This document shows positions 38,456-47,780 of a stretch of DNA of 64,000 nucleotides, piece by piece. The notes under the pieces are model-generated. The model was given only the letters and a program-made list of their open reading frames with translations, had not been told where the DNA came from and ran no database searches. Every line of letters begins with the position of its first letter. Position 1 is the first letter of the stretch. Both the position numbers and the translations under genes were made by a program. Source of the DNA: Paenirhizobium daejeonense (GTDB lineage Bacteria > Pseudomonadota > Alphaproteobacteria > Rhizobiales > Rhizobiaceae); assembly GCF_014280875.1 (NCBI RefSeq), contig NZ_JACLAL010000006.1, positions 62,001 to 126,000 on the forward strand, given 5' to 3'.

Positions 38456-40333
38456 ATGGCAAATGTAGCAGCCGTTAGCGGCTCGCCGCGTGGCATGACC
38501 GCCGAGGAACGCAAGGTTATCTTTGCGTCGTCGCTTGGCACGGTCTTCGAATGGTATGATTTCTATCTTTACGGTTCACTGGCGCTTTATATCGGCGCAA
38601 CCTTTTTCTCGCAGTATCCGGAAGCTACCCGTAACATCTTCACCCTTCTCGCCTTCGCTGCGGGCTTCCTCGTGCGCCCCTTCGGCGCGCTGGTGTTCGG
38701 CCGGCTCGGCGATATGGTGGGTCGCAAGTATACCTTCCTCGTCACCATCCTGATCATGGGTGCATCGACTTTCCTGGTCGGTCTTCTGCCGGGGTCCGCC
38801 AGCATCGGCATTGCCGCCCCGATCATCCTGATCGCGCTGCGCATGCTGCAGGGCCTGGCGCTTGGCGGTGAATACGGCGGTGCAGCGACCTATGTCGCAG
38901 AACACGCCCCGCATGGCCGTCGCGGTTTCTACACCTCGTGGATCCAGACGACCGCAACGCTTGGTCTCTTCCTCTCGCTGCTGATCATTCTCGGCATTCA
39001 GACGCTCATGGGCCGCGAAGCTTTTGCTGAATGGGGCTGGCGCATTCCGTTCCTGCTCTCGGCGCTTCTGCTGGGCGTTTCGGTCTGGATCCGCATGAAG
39101 ATGAACGAATCACCCGCCTTCAAGAAGATGAAGGAGGAGGGCACCCATTCCAAGGCGCCGATCTCCGAGGCTTTCGGCCAGTGGAAGAACGCCAAGGTTG
39201 CCATTCTCGCCCTGCTCGGCGCTGTCGCCGGCCAGGCCGTGGTCTGGTATTCCGGCCAGTTCTACGCGCTGTTCTTCCTGCAGAACGTCCTGAAGGTCGA
39301 TGCGCAGAACGCAAACATCATGGTCGCGATCGCGCTTGCCATCGGTACCATGTTCTTCGTGGTGTTCGGCTGGCTGTCCGACAAGATCGGCCGCAAGCCG
39401 ATCATCATGGCCGGCCTTCTGCTCGCCGTGCTGACCTACTTCCCGCTGTTCAAGGCCATGACCGAGTTCGGCAACCCGGCGCTTGCCGCGGCCCAGGCCA
39501 ACATCCGTGCAACCGTCACTGCCGATCCGAAGGATTGTAACTTCCAGTTCAACCCGACCGGCACGGCGAAGTTTACAACCTCCTGCGATATCGCAACGTC
39601 GACGCTGACCAAGAACTCGGTTCCCTATGACGTCGTCGCAGGTCCCGCCGGTTCCGTGGCCACCATCAAGATCGGCGATGCAATCATCGAGAGCTATGAC
39701 TCGATCAAGTCGGCGGATCAGGCCAAGGCGCATGATGCAACCATGCAGAAGAGCATCAACGTTGCCCTGCAGGCTAACGGTTACCCGCTGGTTCGCGGTC
39801 CCGTGAAGGTTCCTGACTCCAAGCTTGACGCCTTCGTTGCCGCCAACCCCGAACTCGCTCTCGACGCTGCAGCCGTCCGCGCGGGTGAAAAGGAAACGGT
39901 CGCCACCAGCCAGCTCGTCACCGAAAAGCTTCTGACTGCCGAAGAAGCTGCTGGCGCTACCGAAATGCCCGTCTACACGATCGCCAAGGGCGGTGCGTTC
40001 AAGATGGTGGCCGATCCGGCCAGTGTGAACTGGGTTGGCGTTATTGCCGTCCTCACCGTGCTGATGATCTATGTCACCATGGTCTACGGGCCGATTGCCG
40101 CCATGCTTGTCGAGATGTTCCCGACGCGTATCCGCTACACCGGCATGTCCCTGCCCTACCACATCGGTAACGGCTGGTTCGGCGGTCTGCTTCCGGCAAC
40201 GGCCTTCGCAATGAGCGCTGCCAAGGGCGACATCTACTACGGCCTCTGGTACCCGATCGTGATCGCTGCCTTCTCCTTCGTGATCGGCATGATCTTCCTT
40301 CGCGAGACCAAGGATAACGACATCAACGCCTGA
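38456..40333 (+). CDS. MHS-family MFS transporter with large extracytoplasmic insert
   Basis: A 625-residue proton-coupled permease of the metabolite:H+ symporter type (ProP/KgtP/ShiA relatives). The N-terminus has VFEWYDFYLYG, motif A GRLGDMVGRK near residue 83 and LQGLALGGEYGGA near 140; a second motif-A copy FGWLSDKIGRKP lies near 305. About 190 residues (roughly 335-523) are inserted between later membrane spans. The insert is polar, has two cysteines and is predicted outside the cytoplasm. Typical MHS permeases are 430-550 residues. The substrate cannot be named; organic acids or betaines are family possibilities. A strong terminator follows. Confidence 0.85.
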   Translation: MANVAAVSGSPRGMTAEERKVIFASSLGTVFEWYDFYLYGSLALYIGATFFSQYPEATRNIFTLLAFAAGFLVRPFGALVFGRLGDMVGRKYTFLVTILIMGASTFLVGLLPGSASIGIAAPIILIALRMLQGLALGGEYGGAATYVAEHAPHGRRGFYTSWIQTTATLGLFLSLLIILGIQTLMGREAFAEWGWRIPFLLSALLLGVSVWIRMKMNESPAFKKMKEEGTHSKAPISEAFGQWKNAKVAILALLGAVAGQAVVWYSGQFYALFFLQNVLKVDAQNANIMVAIALAIGTMFFVVFGWLSDKIGRKPIIMAGLLLAVLTYFPLFKAMTEFGNPALAAAQANIRATVTADPKDCNFQFNPTGTAKFTTSCDIATSTLTKNSVPYDVVAGPAGSVATIKIGDAIIESYDSIKSADQAKAHDATMQKSINVALQANGYPLVRGPVKVPDSKLDAFVAANPELALDAAAVRAGEKETVATSQLVTEKLLTAEEAAGATEMPVYTIAKGGAFKMVADPASVNWVGVIAVLTVLMIYVTMVYGPIAAMLVEMFPTRIRYTGMSLPYHIGNGWFGGLLPATAFAMSAAKGDIYYGLWYPIVIAAFSFVIGMIFLRETKDNDINA

Positions 40334-40360
40334 TATCGCACATCAGGCCGGCTACTCGGA

Positions 40361-40392
40361 AACCCGGCGCAAGGCGCCGGGTTTTCTCTTTT
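40361..40392 (+). terminator. Terminator after the MHS permease
   Basis: A perfect 10-base stem AACCCGGCGC/GCGCCGGGTT (40361-40370 with 40374-40383) with a three-base loop, followed by a T-rich tract. Confidence 0.92.
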
Positions 40393-40521
40393 CCGCAGCC
40401 ACTTTCCGCCGGAAACCAGGCTAGCAGCATGCACTGAATGGTGGCGTCGTCATCCGCCTTGCATAGGCGGGATGAGTGTGAAACAGAAAAAACATACTTG
40501 TTCCATACCGGCTGCTTTTCC

Positions 40522-41079
40522 ATGATCCCCGCCCTTCGCGATGCTACGTCGAACGACCTTCCCGCCATTGCCTCGATCTATGAGGAAGCCGTGCTCAACG
40601 GCACGGCGAGCTACGAGATTACCCCGCCGGATCTGGCGGAGATGCAGCGGCGCTTTCAGGCGATCACCGGGCAGGGCTATCCCTATATTGTGGCTGTCGA
40701 TGAGGACGGAGCGGTGGCGGGTTATGCCTACACCTCGGCATTCCGTACTCGCCCGGCCTATCGCTGGCTGGTGGAGGATTCGATCTACATTGCCCGGAAC
40801 GGTCGGGGCAAGGGGATCGGTCGCCTGCTGCTGCAGGAACTGGTCTCTCGCTGTACCGCACTTGGTTTTCGTCAGATGGTGGCGGTCATCGGCGGCGCAA
40901 GTCCTGCCTCGGTTGCGGTTCACCGGTCCTGCGGCTTCCGGATGGTCGGCACGCTGAACGGAACGGGCTTCAAGCACCAACAATGGCTGGATACCGTCTT
41001 CATGCAGATCGCGCTGGGGGAGGGTGATACGAGCGATCCCGATCCGAAGGGTTATCCGGGAACATTGTTCGCCGGCTGA
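40522..41079 (+). CDS. GNAT N-acetyltransferase, phosphinothricin acetyltransferase-like
   Basis: A 185-residue GNAT protein with the acetyl-CoA pyrophosphate loop RNGRGKGIGRLLL near residue 94 and the overall plan of the Pat/Bar family: N-terminal IPALRDATSNDLPAIASIYE, YAYTSAFRTRPAYRW, and HRSCGFRMVGTLNGTGFKH near the C-terminus. Members acetylate phosphinothricin, methionine sulfoximine or related amino acids; the natural substrate here is unknown. ATG 40522 gives the normal family start, although the frame is open to 40438. Confidence 0.88.
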   Translation: MIPALRDATSNDLPAIASIYEEAVLNGTASYEITPPDLAEMQRRFQAITGQGYPYIVAVDEDGAVAGYAYTSAFRTRPAYRWLVEDSIYIARNGRGKGIGRLLLQELVSRCTALGFRQMVAVIGGASPASVAVHRSCGFRMVGTLNGTGFKHQQWLDTVFMQIALGEGDTSDPDPKGYPGTLFAG

Positions 41080-41105
41080 GGCTCCCCCCGGTAAAGCAGA
41101 GCGCA

Positions 41106-41127
41106 GCGCGATCCAGTAGGACCGCGC
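41106..41127. repeat. Intergenic palindrome downstream of the GNAT gene
   Basis: GCGCGATCC, loop AGTA, GGACCGCGC: a nine-pair stem with one mismatch. No U-run follows on either strand, so it is not a typical intrinsic terminator. It could protect mRNA ends or be a dispersed intergenic element. Confidence 0.4.
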
Positions 41128-41185
41128 GCCTTACGTCTTCCCTTTCTTTATCGTAAATCCTCACGCACTCGTTCTGCGGAATGCC

Positions 41186-41584
41186 TCAGTCGACGAGCTT
41201 GAGAGCCTTGTCGAAGACCTTCAGCACCTGCTTGAGCTCATGGCCGCGCTTCAAAATGCGGCCATCCGCGCCTACGACGGAAAACGCGCCCTGTTTAGCG
41301 GCGAGTTTGGGGTTCTTCTCGATCCTGTAGAGGGGATATTCGCCGGATCGCTTGAAAACCGAAAATACGGCCTTTTCCTTCAGGTGATCGATCGCATAGT
41401 CCCGCCATTCGCCGTCGCCGACCATGCGACCGTAGATCCAGAGGATCGCATCGAGTTCCCTGCGGTGAAAGGTGACCGGCAGCGGATCCCGACTTTGGCG
41501 AAATTCCTGCAGGTCAACGATGGCAGCGGGTGCGCCGTCCTGTCTGTAAGACGACTGTCCCTGCAAATCCGGCTCATCGGTCAT
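41186..41584 (-). CDS. DUF2794 domain-containing protein
   Basis: A 132-residue protein of a conserved alphaproteobacterial family of unknown function. Its conserved core is FHRRELDAILWIYGRMVGDG, followed by EWRDYAIDHL, VFSVFKRSGEYPLYRIEK and a C-terminal KVFDKALKLVD. There is no signal peptide or membrane span. ATG 41584 with GAGGAG upstream is preferred over the adjoining TTG. It lies 100 bases from the end of the LysR gene on the same strand, with no functional clue from neighbours. Confidence 0.85.
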   Translation of the reverse strand: MTDEPDLQGQSSYRQDGAPAAIVDLQEFRQSRDPLPVTFHRRELDAILWIYGRMVGDGEWRDYAIDHLKEKAVFSVFKRSGEYPLYRIEKNPKLAAKQGAFSVVGADGRILKRGHELKQVLKVFDKALKLVD

Positions 41585-41684
41585 CAAGACTCCTCGACGT
41601 CTCCATCGTGACGGATGGATGACAGTGTGCCTGAGCGATTTGAAATTGCAAGCCTTCGCGAGGGATGACCAGCGGTCCTGAAAG

Positions 41685-42641
41685 TCAGTTGCCCAGCCTC
41701 TTGCGGTTTTCGAATTCGGTCAGCAGCAGATCGCGCAGCCGCAGGGCAACGGGAGACATGCGCTTCCCGGCCATGCTGATCAGGTGATAGGGAGCTACGC
41801 TGATCGGCGCCCTGATATCGAGCTGACAGAGCCCCGCGCCCGTGGTCTGGCGACAGAGGAGGTCGGAGACTTCACGCGACATCGGCGCGATCGCGTTCGA
41901 GGATGCGAGCATGCCGATCATCACCAGGAGGGAGGTAGTGTTGACGATGTTGACGGGAATGGGAGCGCCCTGCTCCAGGAATGCTTCCTCCACGGCCTGG
42001 CGCACCGGTGCGCCGGGCGCCTGCATGGCCCAGGGAAAGTGTACCAGGTCTGCAAAGGTCAGATGCTCGGCGTTGGCCAGTGGGTGACGCTGGTGCACCA
42101 GGAGGTCGACCTCCTCGGACAGCGATGCCTGGATGTTGAACTGGCGCGCGTCGATGCCGGCAGGGATTCGCCCGAGGACGAAATCGAGATGGCCGGCCAT
42201 GAGATCGGCAATCAACGGTCCGCTCGGGGCGACATCGACATGGATGTCTGCGGTCTCCGCCTCTGCCTTCAGCACGTCGATCGCCGGTACGACATAGCCG
42301 ACCGCCCCGCCTGTCACCGCGCCAATACGCACGGTTCCGGACAGTCCCCGCTTGATTGCCTCGACCTCGCGGGCAGCCTCTCGAATTTCCATGAGCAGGT
42401 TCTGGGCCCTGAGTGCCAGAGCGCGCCCGACGGCCGTCGGTTCCATGCCCTTCGGTGTGCGGCTGAAAAGCGGGCTGCCGACGATATGCTCGATTTCCGA
42501 GAGCATGCGGGATGCGGCGGGCTGGGTAAGCGCAAGCGCGTTGGCAGCAAGGCTCAACTGTCCGAGGTCGACGATGGCCCGGACAAGATTGAAGTGCTTC
42601 GGCAGAAGCCGGTTGGCGATGATGTCGGACATGGAGGACAT
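41685..42641 (-). CDS. gbpR: LysR-family regulator of the chvE sugar operon (GbpR-like)
   Basis: A 318-residue LysR regulator with an N-terminal winged helix-turn-helix (about 15-75, containing [20 protein letters not shown]) and a periplasmic-binding-like effector domain. It is divergent from chvE with 161 bases between starts, the arrangement of Agrobacterium gbpR, which activates chvE in response to galactose, arabinose or fucose. The start could be ATG 42641 or ATG 42632; the longer frame to 42791 runs into the chvE leader and is unlikely. Identity as GbpR rests on context plus N-terminal resemblance. Confidence 0.85.
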   Translation of the reverse strand: MSSMSDIIANRLLPKHFNLVRAIVDLGQLSLAANALALTQPAASRMLSEIEHIVGSPLFSRTPKGMEPTAVGRALALRAQNLLMEIREAAREVEAIKRGLSGTVRIGAVTGGAVGYVVPAIDVLKAEAETADIHVDVAPSGPLIADLMAGHLDFVLGRIPAGIDARQFNIQASLSEEVDLLVHQRHPLANAEHLTFADLVHFPWAMQAPGAPVRQAVEEAFLEQGAPIPVNIVNTTSLLVMIGMLASSNAIAPMSREVSDLLCRQTTGAGLCQLDIRAPISVAPYHLISMAGKRMSPVALRLRDLLLTEFENRKRLGN

Positions 42642-42686
42642 ATCGATTATGGTATGAAGAAAGTCAAATAATTCATTTGATCGATA
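42641..42686. promoter_or_regulatory. Candidate GbpR operator in the gbpR-chvE gap
   Basis: Nested inverted repeats: TATCGAT (42641-42647) with ATCGATA (42680-42686), and inside them ATGAA (42654-42658) with TTCAT (42672-42676). LysR regulators bind such interrupted dyads close to their own start codon. The assignment to GbpR is inferred. Confidence 0.45.
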
Positions 42687-42802
42687 TGTTCGAGCCGTTA
42701 AGACTCCCCCCAGATCGGGGGCCGCCTGGGCGAGCGCCGGTTCTAGCAATGTACGGTTGCCAGAAGGAGCTGGGGCCGGACGATCAGCCAAGGGAGGAAT
42801 CC

Positions 42803-43873
42803 ATGAAGAAAATCAGCAGTCTTATCGCGTCTGTCGCTCTCGGCGTTGCCGTGTTTGCGTCGTCGGCATTCGCGGAAACGAAGGGCGTCGTCGGTATCTC
42901 TATGCCGACGAAGACTTCGACGCGCTGGATCTCGGACGGCGAGACCATGGAAAAGCTGTTCAAAGAAGCCGGCTTTACGCCGGACCTGCAATTTGCCGAT
43001 GACGACATTCCCAATCAGCTCGCTCAGATCGAAAACATGGTTACCAAGGGTGCCAAGGTTCTCGTAATCGGTGCGATCGACGGTACGACGTTGTCGGATA
43101 TCCTTCAGAAGGCCGGCGAATCCGGCGTGAAGGTCATTGCCTACGATCGCCTCATTCGTGAGAGCGCCAATGTCGACTACTACGCAACCTTCGACAACTT
43201 CCAGGTTGGCGTCCTGCAGGCTACGAGCCTGGTCAACGGCCTGAAGGCAAAGTTCGCCGACACCAAGCCGTGGAACGTCGAGCTGTTCGGCGGTTCGCCT
43301 GATGATAACAACGCCTTCTTCTTCTACGACGGCGCGATGTCCGTCCTGCAGCCCCTGATCGACAGCGGTGACATTGTCATCAAGTCGGGCCAGACCGGCA
43401 TGGAGCAGGTCGGTACCTTGCGTTGGGACGGTACGGTTGCCCAGGCCCGCATGGAAAACCTGCTGTCTTCGACCTACACCGACGCCAAGGTCAACGGCGT
43501 TCTGTCTCCCTATGACGGTCTCTCGATCGGTATCCTGTCCGCTCTCAAGGGCGTTGGCTACGGTTCGGGCGACATGGTCATGCCGGTTGTGACCGGTCAG
43601 GACGCCGAACTGCCGTCGGTCAAGTCGATCCTCGCAGACGAGCAGTACTCGACCGTGTTCAAGGACACCCGCGAACTGGCGAAGGTTGCCGTGCACATGG
43701 TTGAATCCATCATGGACGGCAAGGAACCGGAAGTGAACGACACCAAGACCTACAACAACGGTGTCAAGGTCGTTCCGTCCTACCTGCTGAAGCCGGTCGC
43801 AGTCGACAAGAGCAACGTCAAGGACGTCATGATCTCTTCCGGCTACTACACGGCCGACCAGATCGGCAACTGA
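42803..43873 (+). CDS. chvE: Sugar ABC transporter substrate-binding protein ChvE
   Basis: Periplasmic binding protein for galactose, arabinose, glucose and related aldoses; in Agrobacterium it also presents sugars to VirA for virulence and chemotaxis. The 356-residue product has a signal peptide (about 1-24, cut after SAFA) and a type I periplasmic fold; the mature protein begins [29 protein letters not shown] precedes the ATG. It is the first gene of the chvE-gguABC block and is followed by a terminator-like hairpin. No vir genes are in the window, so a virulence role should not be assumed. Confidence 0.93.
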   Translation: MKKISSLIASVALGVAVFASSAFAETKGVVGISMPTKTSTRWISDGETMEKLFKEAGFTPDLQFADDDIPNQLAQIENMVTKGAKVLVIGAIDGTTLSDILQKAGESGVKVIAYDRLIRESANVDYYATFDNFQVGVLQATSLVNGLKAKFADTKPWNVELFGGSPDDNNAFFFYDGAMSVLQPLIDSGDIVIKSGQTGMEQVGTLRWDGTVAQARMENLLSSTYTDAKVNGVLSPYDGLSIGILSALKGVGYGSGDMVMPVVTGQDAELPSVKSILADEQYSTVFKDTRELAKVAVHMVESIMDGKEPEVNDTKTYNNGVKVVPSYLLKPVAVDKSNVKDVMISSGYYTADQIGN

Positions 43874-43889
43874 TCCTTTAGGACATGCC

Positions 43890-43917
43890 GGGTCCGCGAT
43901 CAGTCGCGGACCCTTTT
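43890..43917 (+). terminator. Attenuator-like terminator between chvE and gguA
   Basis: Perfect 10-base stem GGGTCCGCGA/TCGCGGACCC with a TCAG loop followed by TTTT, 17 bases after the chvE stop and 70 bases before gguA. It probably ends most transcripts after chvE, protects the chvE mRNA 3' end, and leaves lower expression of the transporter genes. Confidence 0.85.
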
Positions 43918-43987
43918 CCCGTCGCATTGAGGGAGCTTGCGCTTTTGGCCGGCCTTGGTCTGCCGCATCCGCGCTGGAATTCTGCAC

Positions 43988-45523
43988 ATGAATAATATCA
44001 TTCTCGAGATGCGTGGCATCACCAAGACGTTTCCGGGCGTGAAGGCCCTGGACAATGTCAATCTCAAGGTTCGCGAAGGCGAAATCCACGCTCTGGTCGG
44101 CGAAAACGGTGCCGGCAAATCTACCCTCATGAAGGTGCTGAGCGGCGTTTATCCGGCCGGCACCTATGAAGGCGAAATTCATTTCGACGGCACGGTCCGT
44201 CATTTCTCCACGATTTCCGATAGCGAAGAGCTCGGCATCATCATCATCCATCAGGAGCTGGCGCTCGTGCCGCTCCTGTCGATCGCCGAAAACATCTTCC
44301 TCGGGAACGAAGTCGCGACCAATGGCGTCATCCGTTGGGCCGAGACCTTCTCCCGCACTCAGGAACTGCTCTCCAAGGTCGGCCTGAAGGATTCCCCGAC
44401 GACGCGGATCACCGATATCGGCGTCGGCAAGCAGCAGCTGGTGGAAATCGCCAAGGCGCTTTCCAAGAAGGTACGCCTGCTCATCCTCGACGAGCCGACC
44501 GCTTCGCTCAACGAGACCGATTCCGACGCCTTGCTCAACCTCTTGATGGAATTCCGCAAGCAGGGCATGACGTCGATCATCATCTCCCACAAGCTTAACG
44601 AGATCCGCAAGGTCGCCGACCAGATCACCATCCTGCGCGATGGCGGAACGGTCGAGACGCTCGACTGTCACACCGGTGATGTCAGCGAAGACCGTATCAT
44701 CAACGGCATGGTCGGCCGTGCGATGGAAGATCGCTATCCGCCGCGCGAGCCGAAGATCGGCGAAACGCTGCTCGAGGTGAAGAACTGGAACGTCTATCAC
44801 CAGAACCACCGCGACCGTAAATTCCTGCACGATGTCAATTTCAACGTACGCGCGGGCGAAGTCGTCGGCATTGCCGGCCTCATGGGCGCGGGTCGTACCG
44901 AAACCGCGATGAGCCTTTTCGGACGCTCCTGGGGTCACAAGATCACCGGCGACGTGTTGATGAACGGCAAGGCGGTCGACGTCAGCACGATCCCGCGGGC
45001 GATCGATGCCGGTCTCGCCTATGTCACCGAGGACCGAAAGCATCTCGGCCTCGTGCTGAACAGCAACATCAAGGAAAACACCACGCTTGCGAACCTGCGG
45101 GCGGTTTCCGCGAATGGCGTGATCGATGACCGCAAGGAAGCCTCGATCGCGTCGGACTACCGCACCAAGCTGCGTATCCGCTCGCACTCGATCTATCAGG
45201 AAACTGTCAATCTTTCGGGCGGCAACCAACAGAAGGTCGTGCTGTCGAAGTGGCTCTTCACCAATCCTGAGGTGCTTATCCTCGACGAGCCGACACGCGG
45301 TATCGACATCGGTGCGAAATACGAAATCTACACCATCATCAACCAGCTAGCCGCAGAGGGCAAAGGCATCCTGATGATCTCGTCTGAGATGCCGGAGCTT
45401 CTGGGAACCTGTGACCGCATCTACGTGATGAACGAAGGCCGGATCGTTGCCGAGCTTTCGAAGGAAGAGGCGAGCCAGGAATCCATCATGCGTGCCATCA
45501 TGCGCTCGGGGGAAAAACACTAA
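43988..45523 (+). CDS. gguA: Sugar ABC transporter ATP-binding protein GguA
   Basis: Energises uptake of sugars delivered by ChvE. The 511-residue protein has two fused ABC domains, as is normal for the CUT2/MmsA class. The first has Walker [10 protein letters not shown] (about 38-46) and [10 protein letters not shown]. The second has the degenerate P-loop GLMGAGRTE, a good signature LSGGNQQKV and LILDEPTRG. The upstream frame to 43937 has no good start; ATG 43988 fits. The stop shares one base with the gguB start (TAATG). Confidence 0.94.
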   Translation: MNNIILEMRGITKTFPGVKALDNVNLKVREGEIHALVGENGAGKSTLMKVLSGVYPAGTYEGEIHFDGTVRHFSTISDSEELGIIIIHQELALVPLLSIAENIFLGNEVATNGVIRWAETFSRTQELLSKVGLKDSPTTRITDIGVGKQQLVEIAKALSKKVRLLILDEPTASLNETDSDALLNLLMEFRKQGMTSIIISHKLNEIRKVADQITILRDGGTVETLDCHTGDVSEDRIINGMVGRAMEDRYPPREPKIGETLLEVKNWNVYHQNHRDRKFLHDVNFNVRAGEVVGIAGLMGAGRTETAMSLFGRSWGHKITGDVLMNGKAVDVSTIPRAIDAGLAYVTEDRKHLGLVLNSNIKENTTLANLRAVSANGVIDDRKEASIASDYRTKLRIRSHSIYQETVNLSGGNQQKVVLSKWLFTNPEVLILDEPTRGIDIGAKYEIYTIINQLAAEGKGILMISSEMPELLGTCDRIYVMNEGRIVAELSKEEASQESIMRAIMRSGEKH

Positions 45524-46734
45524 TGGCAATCGACACAAGAACCGAAACCCCGAAAGTTTCCGTCAGCGATTACCTCAGGAAGAACATCCGCGAATACGGC
45601 CTGCTTCTGGCCCTCGTGGTCATCATGCTGTTCTTCCAGTACATGACCGGCGGCGTGCTGTTCCGCCCGGTCAACATCACCAACCTGGTTCTGCAGAACT
45701 CGTTCATCGTCATCATGGCGCTGGGCATGCTGCTGATCATCGTGGCGGGCCATATCGACCTGTCGGTCGGCTCGATCGTCGCCTTCATCGGCGGCATATC
45801 GGCAATCATGCTGGTGAAGTGGGGCTGGCATTTCTCGCTGGTCGTGCCGCTTTGCCTCATCGTCGGTGCCGCCATGGGCGCCGCCCAGGGCTACTGGGTG
45901 GCATACCAGAAGATCCCGTCCTTCATCGTGACGCTGGCGGGCATGCTGGTTTTCCGCGGTCTGACCTACGTTGTGCTCGAGGGACGTCCGATCGGGCCGT
46001 TCCCGAAGGAATTCCAGATGTTGTCCACGGGCTTCATCCCGGACTTCCTGTCGTTCACGGATCCGGCAACGAGCGTTATCCAGAACTATGTCGCGCTCAT
46101 CGTCGTGCTCGTTCTCGTCGCGCTCGCCATCTATTCCGGCATGCGCGAACGCCAGATCAACGAGCGTCACGGCACCCCGAACGAGCCCTTCGTCTTTTTC
46201 GCCGCCCAGATGCTGATCATCAGCGTGGTCGCCGTGTTCCTCGGTTACCAGCTCGCAACATATCGCGGCCTGCCGAATGTTCTGGTGGTCATGGGCGTGC
46301 TGATCGCGGTCTATTCCTTCGTTACCACCCGCACGACCATCGGTCGGCGCATCTATGCGATGGGCGGCAACGAGAAGGCTGCGAAGCTCTCGGGCATCAA
46401 CACCGAGCGGCTGACCTTCTACACCTTCGTCAACATGGGCGTGCTGGCGGCTCTTGCCGGCATGATCATCGCGGCCCGCTTGAACTCGGCGACCCCGAAG
46501 GCCGGTGTGGGCTTCGAACTCGACGTTATCGCGGCCTGCTTCATCGGCGGTGCTTCGGCTTCGGGTGGCGTGGGCAAGATCACGGGTGCCGTCATCGGCG
46601 CCTTCATCATGGGCGTCATGAACAACGGCATGTCGATCATGGGCATCGGTATCGACTACCAGCAGCTCATCAAGGGCCTGGTGCTGCTCGCTGCCGTGTT
46701 CTTCGACGTCTACAACAAGAACAAAGCAGTCTGA
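45523..46734 (+). CDS. gguB: Sugar ABC transporter permease GguB
   Basis: Inner-membrane channel of the ChvE-GguA-GguB transporter. The 403-residue protein has about ten hydrophobic segments of the branched-chain/ribose permease type, with MALGMLLIIVAGHIDLSVGS near residue 65 and the conserved AMGGNEKAAKLSGI loop near 285. The start shares one base with the gguA stop (TAATG), showing translational coupling. gguC follows after ten bases. Confidence 0.94.
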   Translation: MAIDTRTETPKVSVSDYLRKNIREYGLLLALVVIMLFFQYMTGGVLFRPVNITNLVLQNSFIVIMALGMLLIIVAGHIDLSVGSIVAFIGGISAIMLVKWGWHFSLVVPLCLIVGAAMGAAQGYWVAYQKIPSFIVTLAGMLVFRGLTYVVLEGRPIGPFPKEFQMLSTGFIPDFLSFTDPATSVIQNYVALIVVLVLVALAIYSGMRERQINERHGTPNEPFVFFAAQMLIISVVAVFLGYQLATYRGLPNVLVVMGVLIAVYSFVTTRTTIGRRIYAMGGNEKAAKLSGINTERLTFYTFVNMGVLAALAGMIIAARLNSATPKAGVGFELDVIAACFIGGASASGGVGKITGAVIGAFIMGVMNNGMSIMGIGIDYQQLIKGLVLLAAVFFDVYNKNKAV

Positions 46735-46744
46735 GGTAAAGGCC

Positions 46745-47710
46745 ATGTATCTGTCGCAATTGAAGGGTGGTGGGGTCATCTGCCGCCAGGGAGACTCTGC
46801 GCGCCTCGTTCTGGGCTTCGCTTCCACCTACGAGCTGGCGAAAGCCGCCATCGCGTCGGGGATATCGATTGGAGCCCTCATCCAGCGTCAGGGCGCCGGC
46901 GATGCCGTCGATCTCGCGGCACTTGCCGCGGGCGGCAAGCTCGATTGTCCTGTCCGTCATCCGGATCCGGCCCACATGTTCCTCACCGGAACGGGTCTGA
47001 CCCACACCGGTTCGGCCTCCGCCCGCGACAGCATGCATGCCGATACCACCGGCATGAGCGACTCGATGAAGATGTTCCGCATGGGCATCGAGGGTGGCAA
47101 GCCGAAGCCGGGCGAAACCGGGGTTCAGCCGGAATGGTTCTACAAGGGAACGGGTGTCAACGCGATTGCGCCGGGCGAAGCCCTGGTGTCGCCGTCCTTC
47201 GCGCTCGATGGCGGTGAAGAGCCGGAGATTGCCGGCTTCTACCTGATGGGCGAGGACGGCACGGCGTTCCGCATCGGCTTCTCGCTGGCCAACGAGTTTT
47301 CGGACCACGTCACGGAAAAGATCAACTACCTCTATCTCGCCCATTCCAAGCTGCGTCCGGCCGCCTTCGGTCCGGAACTGCTGGTGGGTGAACTGCCGGA
47401 ACACGTGACGGGTTCCTCGCGCATCCTGCGCGACGGCAAGGTGATCTGGGAAAAGCCCTTCCTTTCGGGAGAAGGCAACATGTCCCACACCATCGCCAAC
47501 CTCGAATACCACCACTTCAAATACGATCTTTTCCGCCAGCCGGGCGATCTGCACGTGCACATGTTCGGCACGGCGACGCTTTCCTTTGCCGACGGCATCA
47601 AGACGCAGGATGGCGACGTGTTCGAAGTCAGCGCGACCCAGTTCGGGCTTGCGCTTAGCAATCCCTTGAAGACCGCGGCCGAGCAGATGCCGGCGGTCAA
47701 GGCCCTCTGA
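46745..47710 (+). CDS. gguC: GguC / AraD1 family protein
   Basis: A 321-residue member of the GguC/AraD1 family within the fumarylacetoacetate hydrolase-like superfamily. It lacks a signal peptide and membrane spans, so it is not a transport component. Segments seen include GTGLTHTGSASARDSMH, VQPEWFYKGTG and FLSGEGNMSHTIANLEYHHF. Family membership and the neighbours (sugar-acid dehydratase and ketoglutaric semialdehyde dehydrogenase) suggest it acts on 2-keto-3-deoxy sugar acids, possibly as the missing 2-keto-3-deoxyarabinonate dehydratase; that is inference. It is ten bases after gguB. Confidence 0.85.
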   Translation: MYLSQLKGGGVICRQGDSARLVLGFASTYELAKAAIASGISIGALIQRQGAGDAVDLAALAAGGKLDCPVRHPDPAHMFLTGTGLTHTGSASARDSMHADTTGMSDSMKMFRMGIEGGKPKPGETGVQPEWFYKGTGVNAIAPGEALVSPSFALDGGEEPEIAGFYLMGEDGTAFRIGFSLANEFSDHVTEKINYLYLAHSKLRPAAFGPELLVGELPEHVTGSSRILRDGKVIWEKPFLSGEGNMSHTIANLEYHHFKYDLFRQPGDLHVHMFGTATLSFADGIKTQDGDVFEVSATQFGLALSNPLKTAAEQMPAVKAL

Positions 47711-47731
47711 GAGCGGCCTCTGGACAAAATC

Positions 47732-47749
47732 GGGCGGCATGAGCCGCCC
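47732..47749 (+). other. Intercistronic hairpin before the dehydratase gene
   Basis: GGGCGGC, loop ATGA, GCCGCCC: a perfect seven-base stem between gguC and the dehydratase gene, without a U-run. It may stabilise an mRNA end after gguC. The loop contains an in-frame ATG (47739) that would lengthen the dehydratase by 14 codons and is unlikely to be used. Confidence 0.6.
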
Positions 47750-47780
47750 GCCCTTCGACCAAACAGAATCGAGACAAGCC

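Noticed and set aside
42720..42732. CCGCCTGGGC in the chvE leader, resembling the 3' core of the ZTP riboswitch
   Set aside because: The other conserved half of the riboswitch is absent and chvE is not a folate or purine gene.
42743..45229. Minus-strand open frame of 828 codons opposite chvE and gguA
   Set aside because: It mirrors two well-identified genes; long antisense frames arise from GC-rich codon bias. The translation resembles no protein family.
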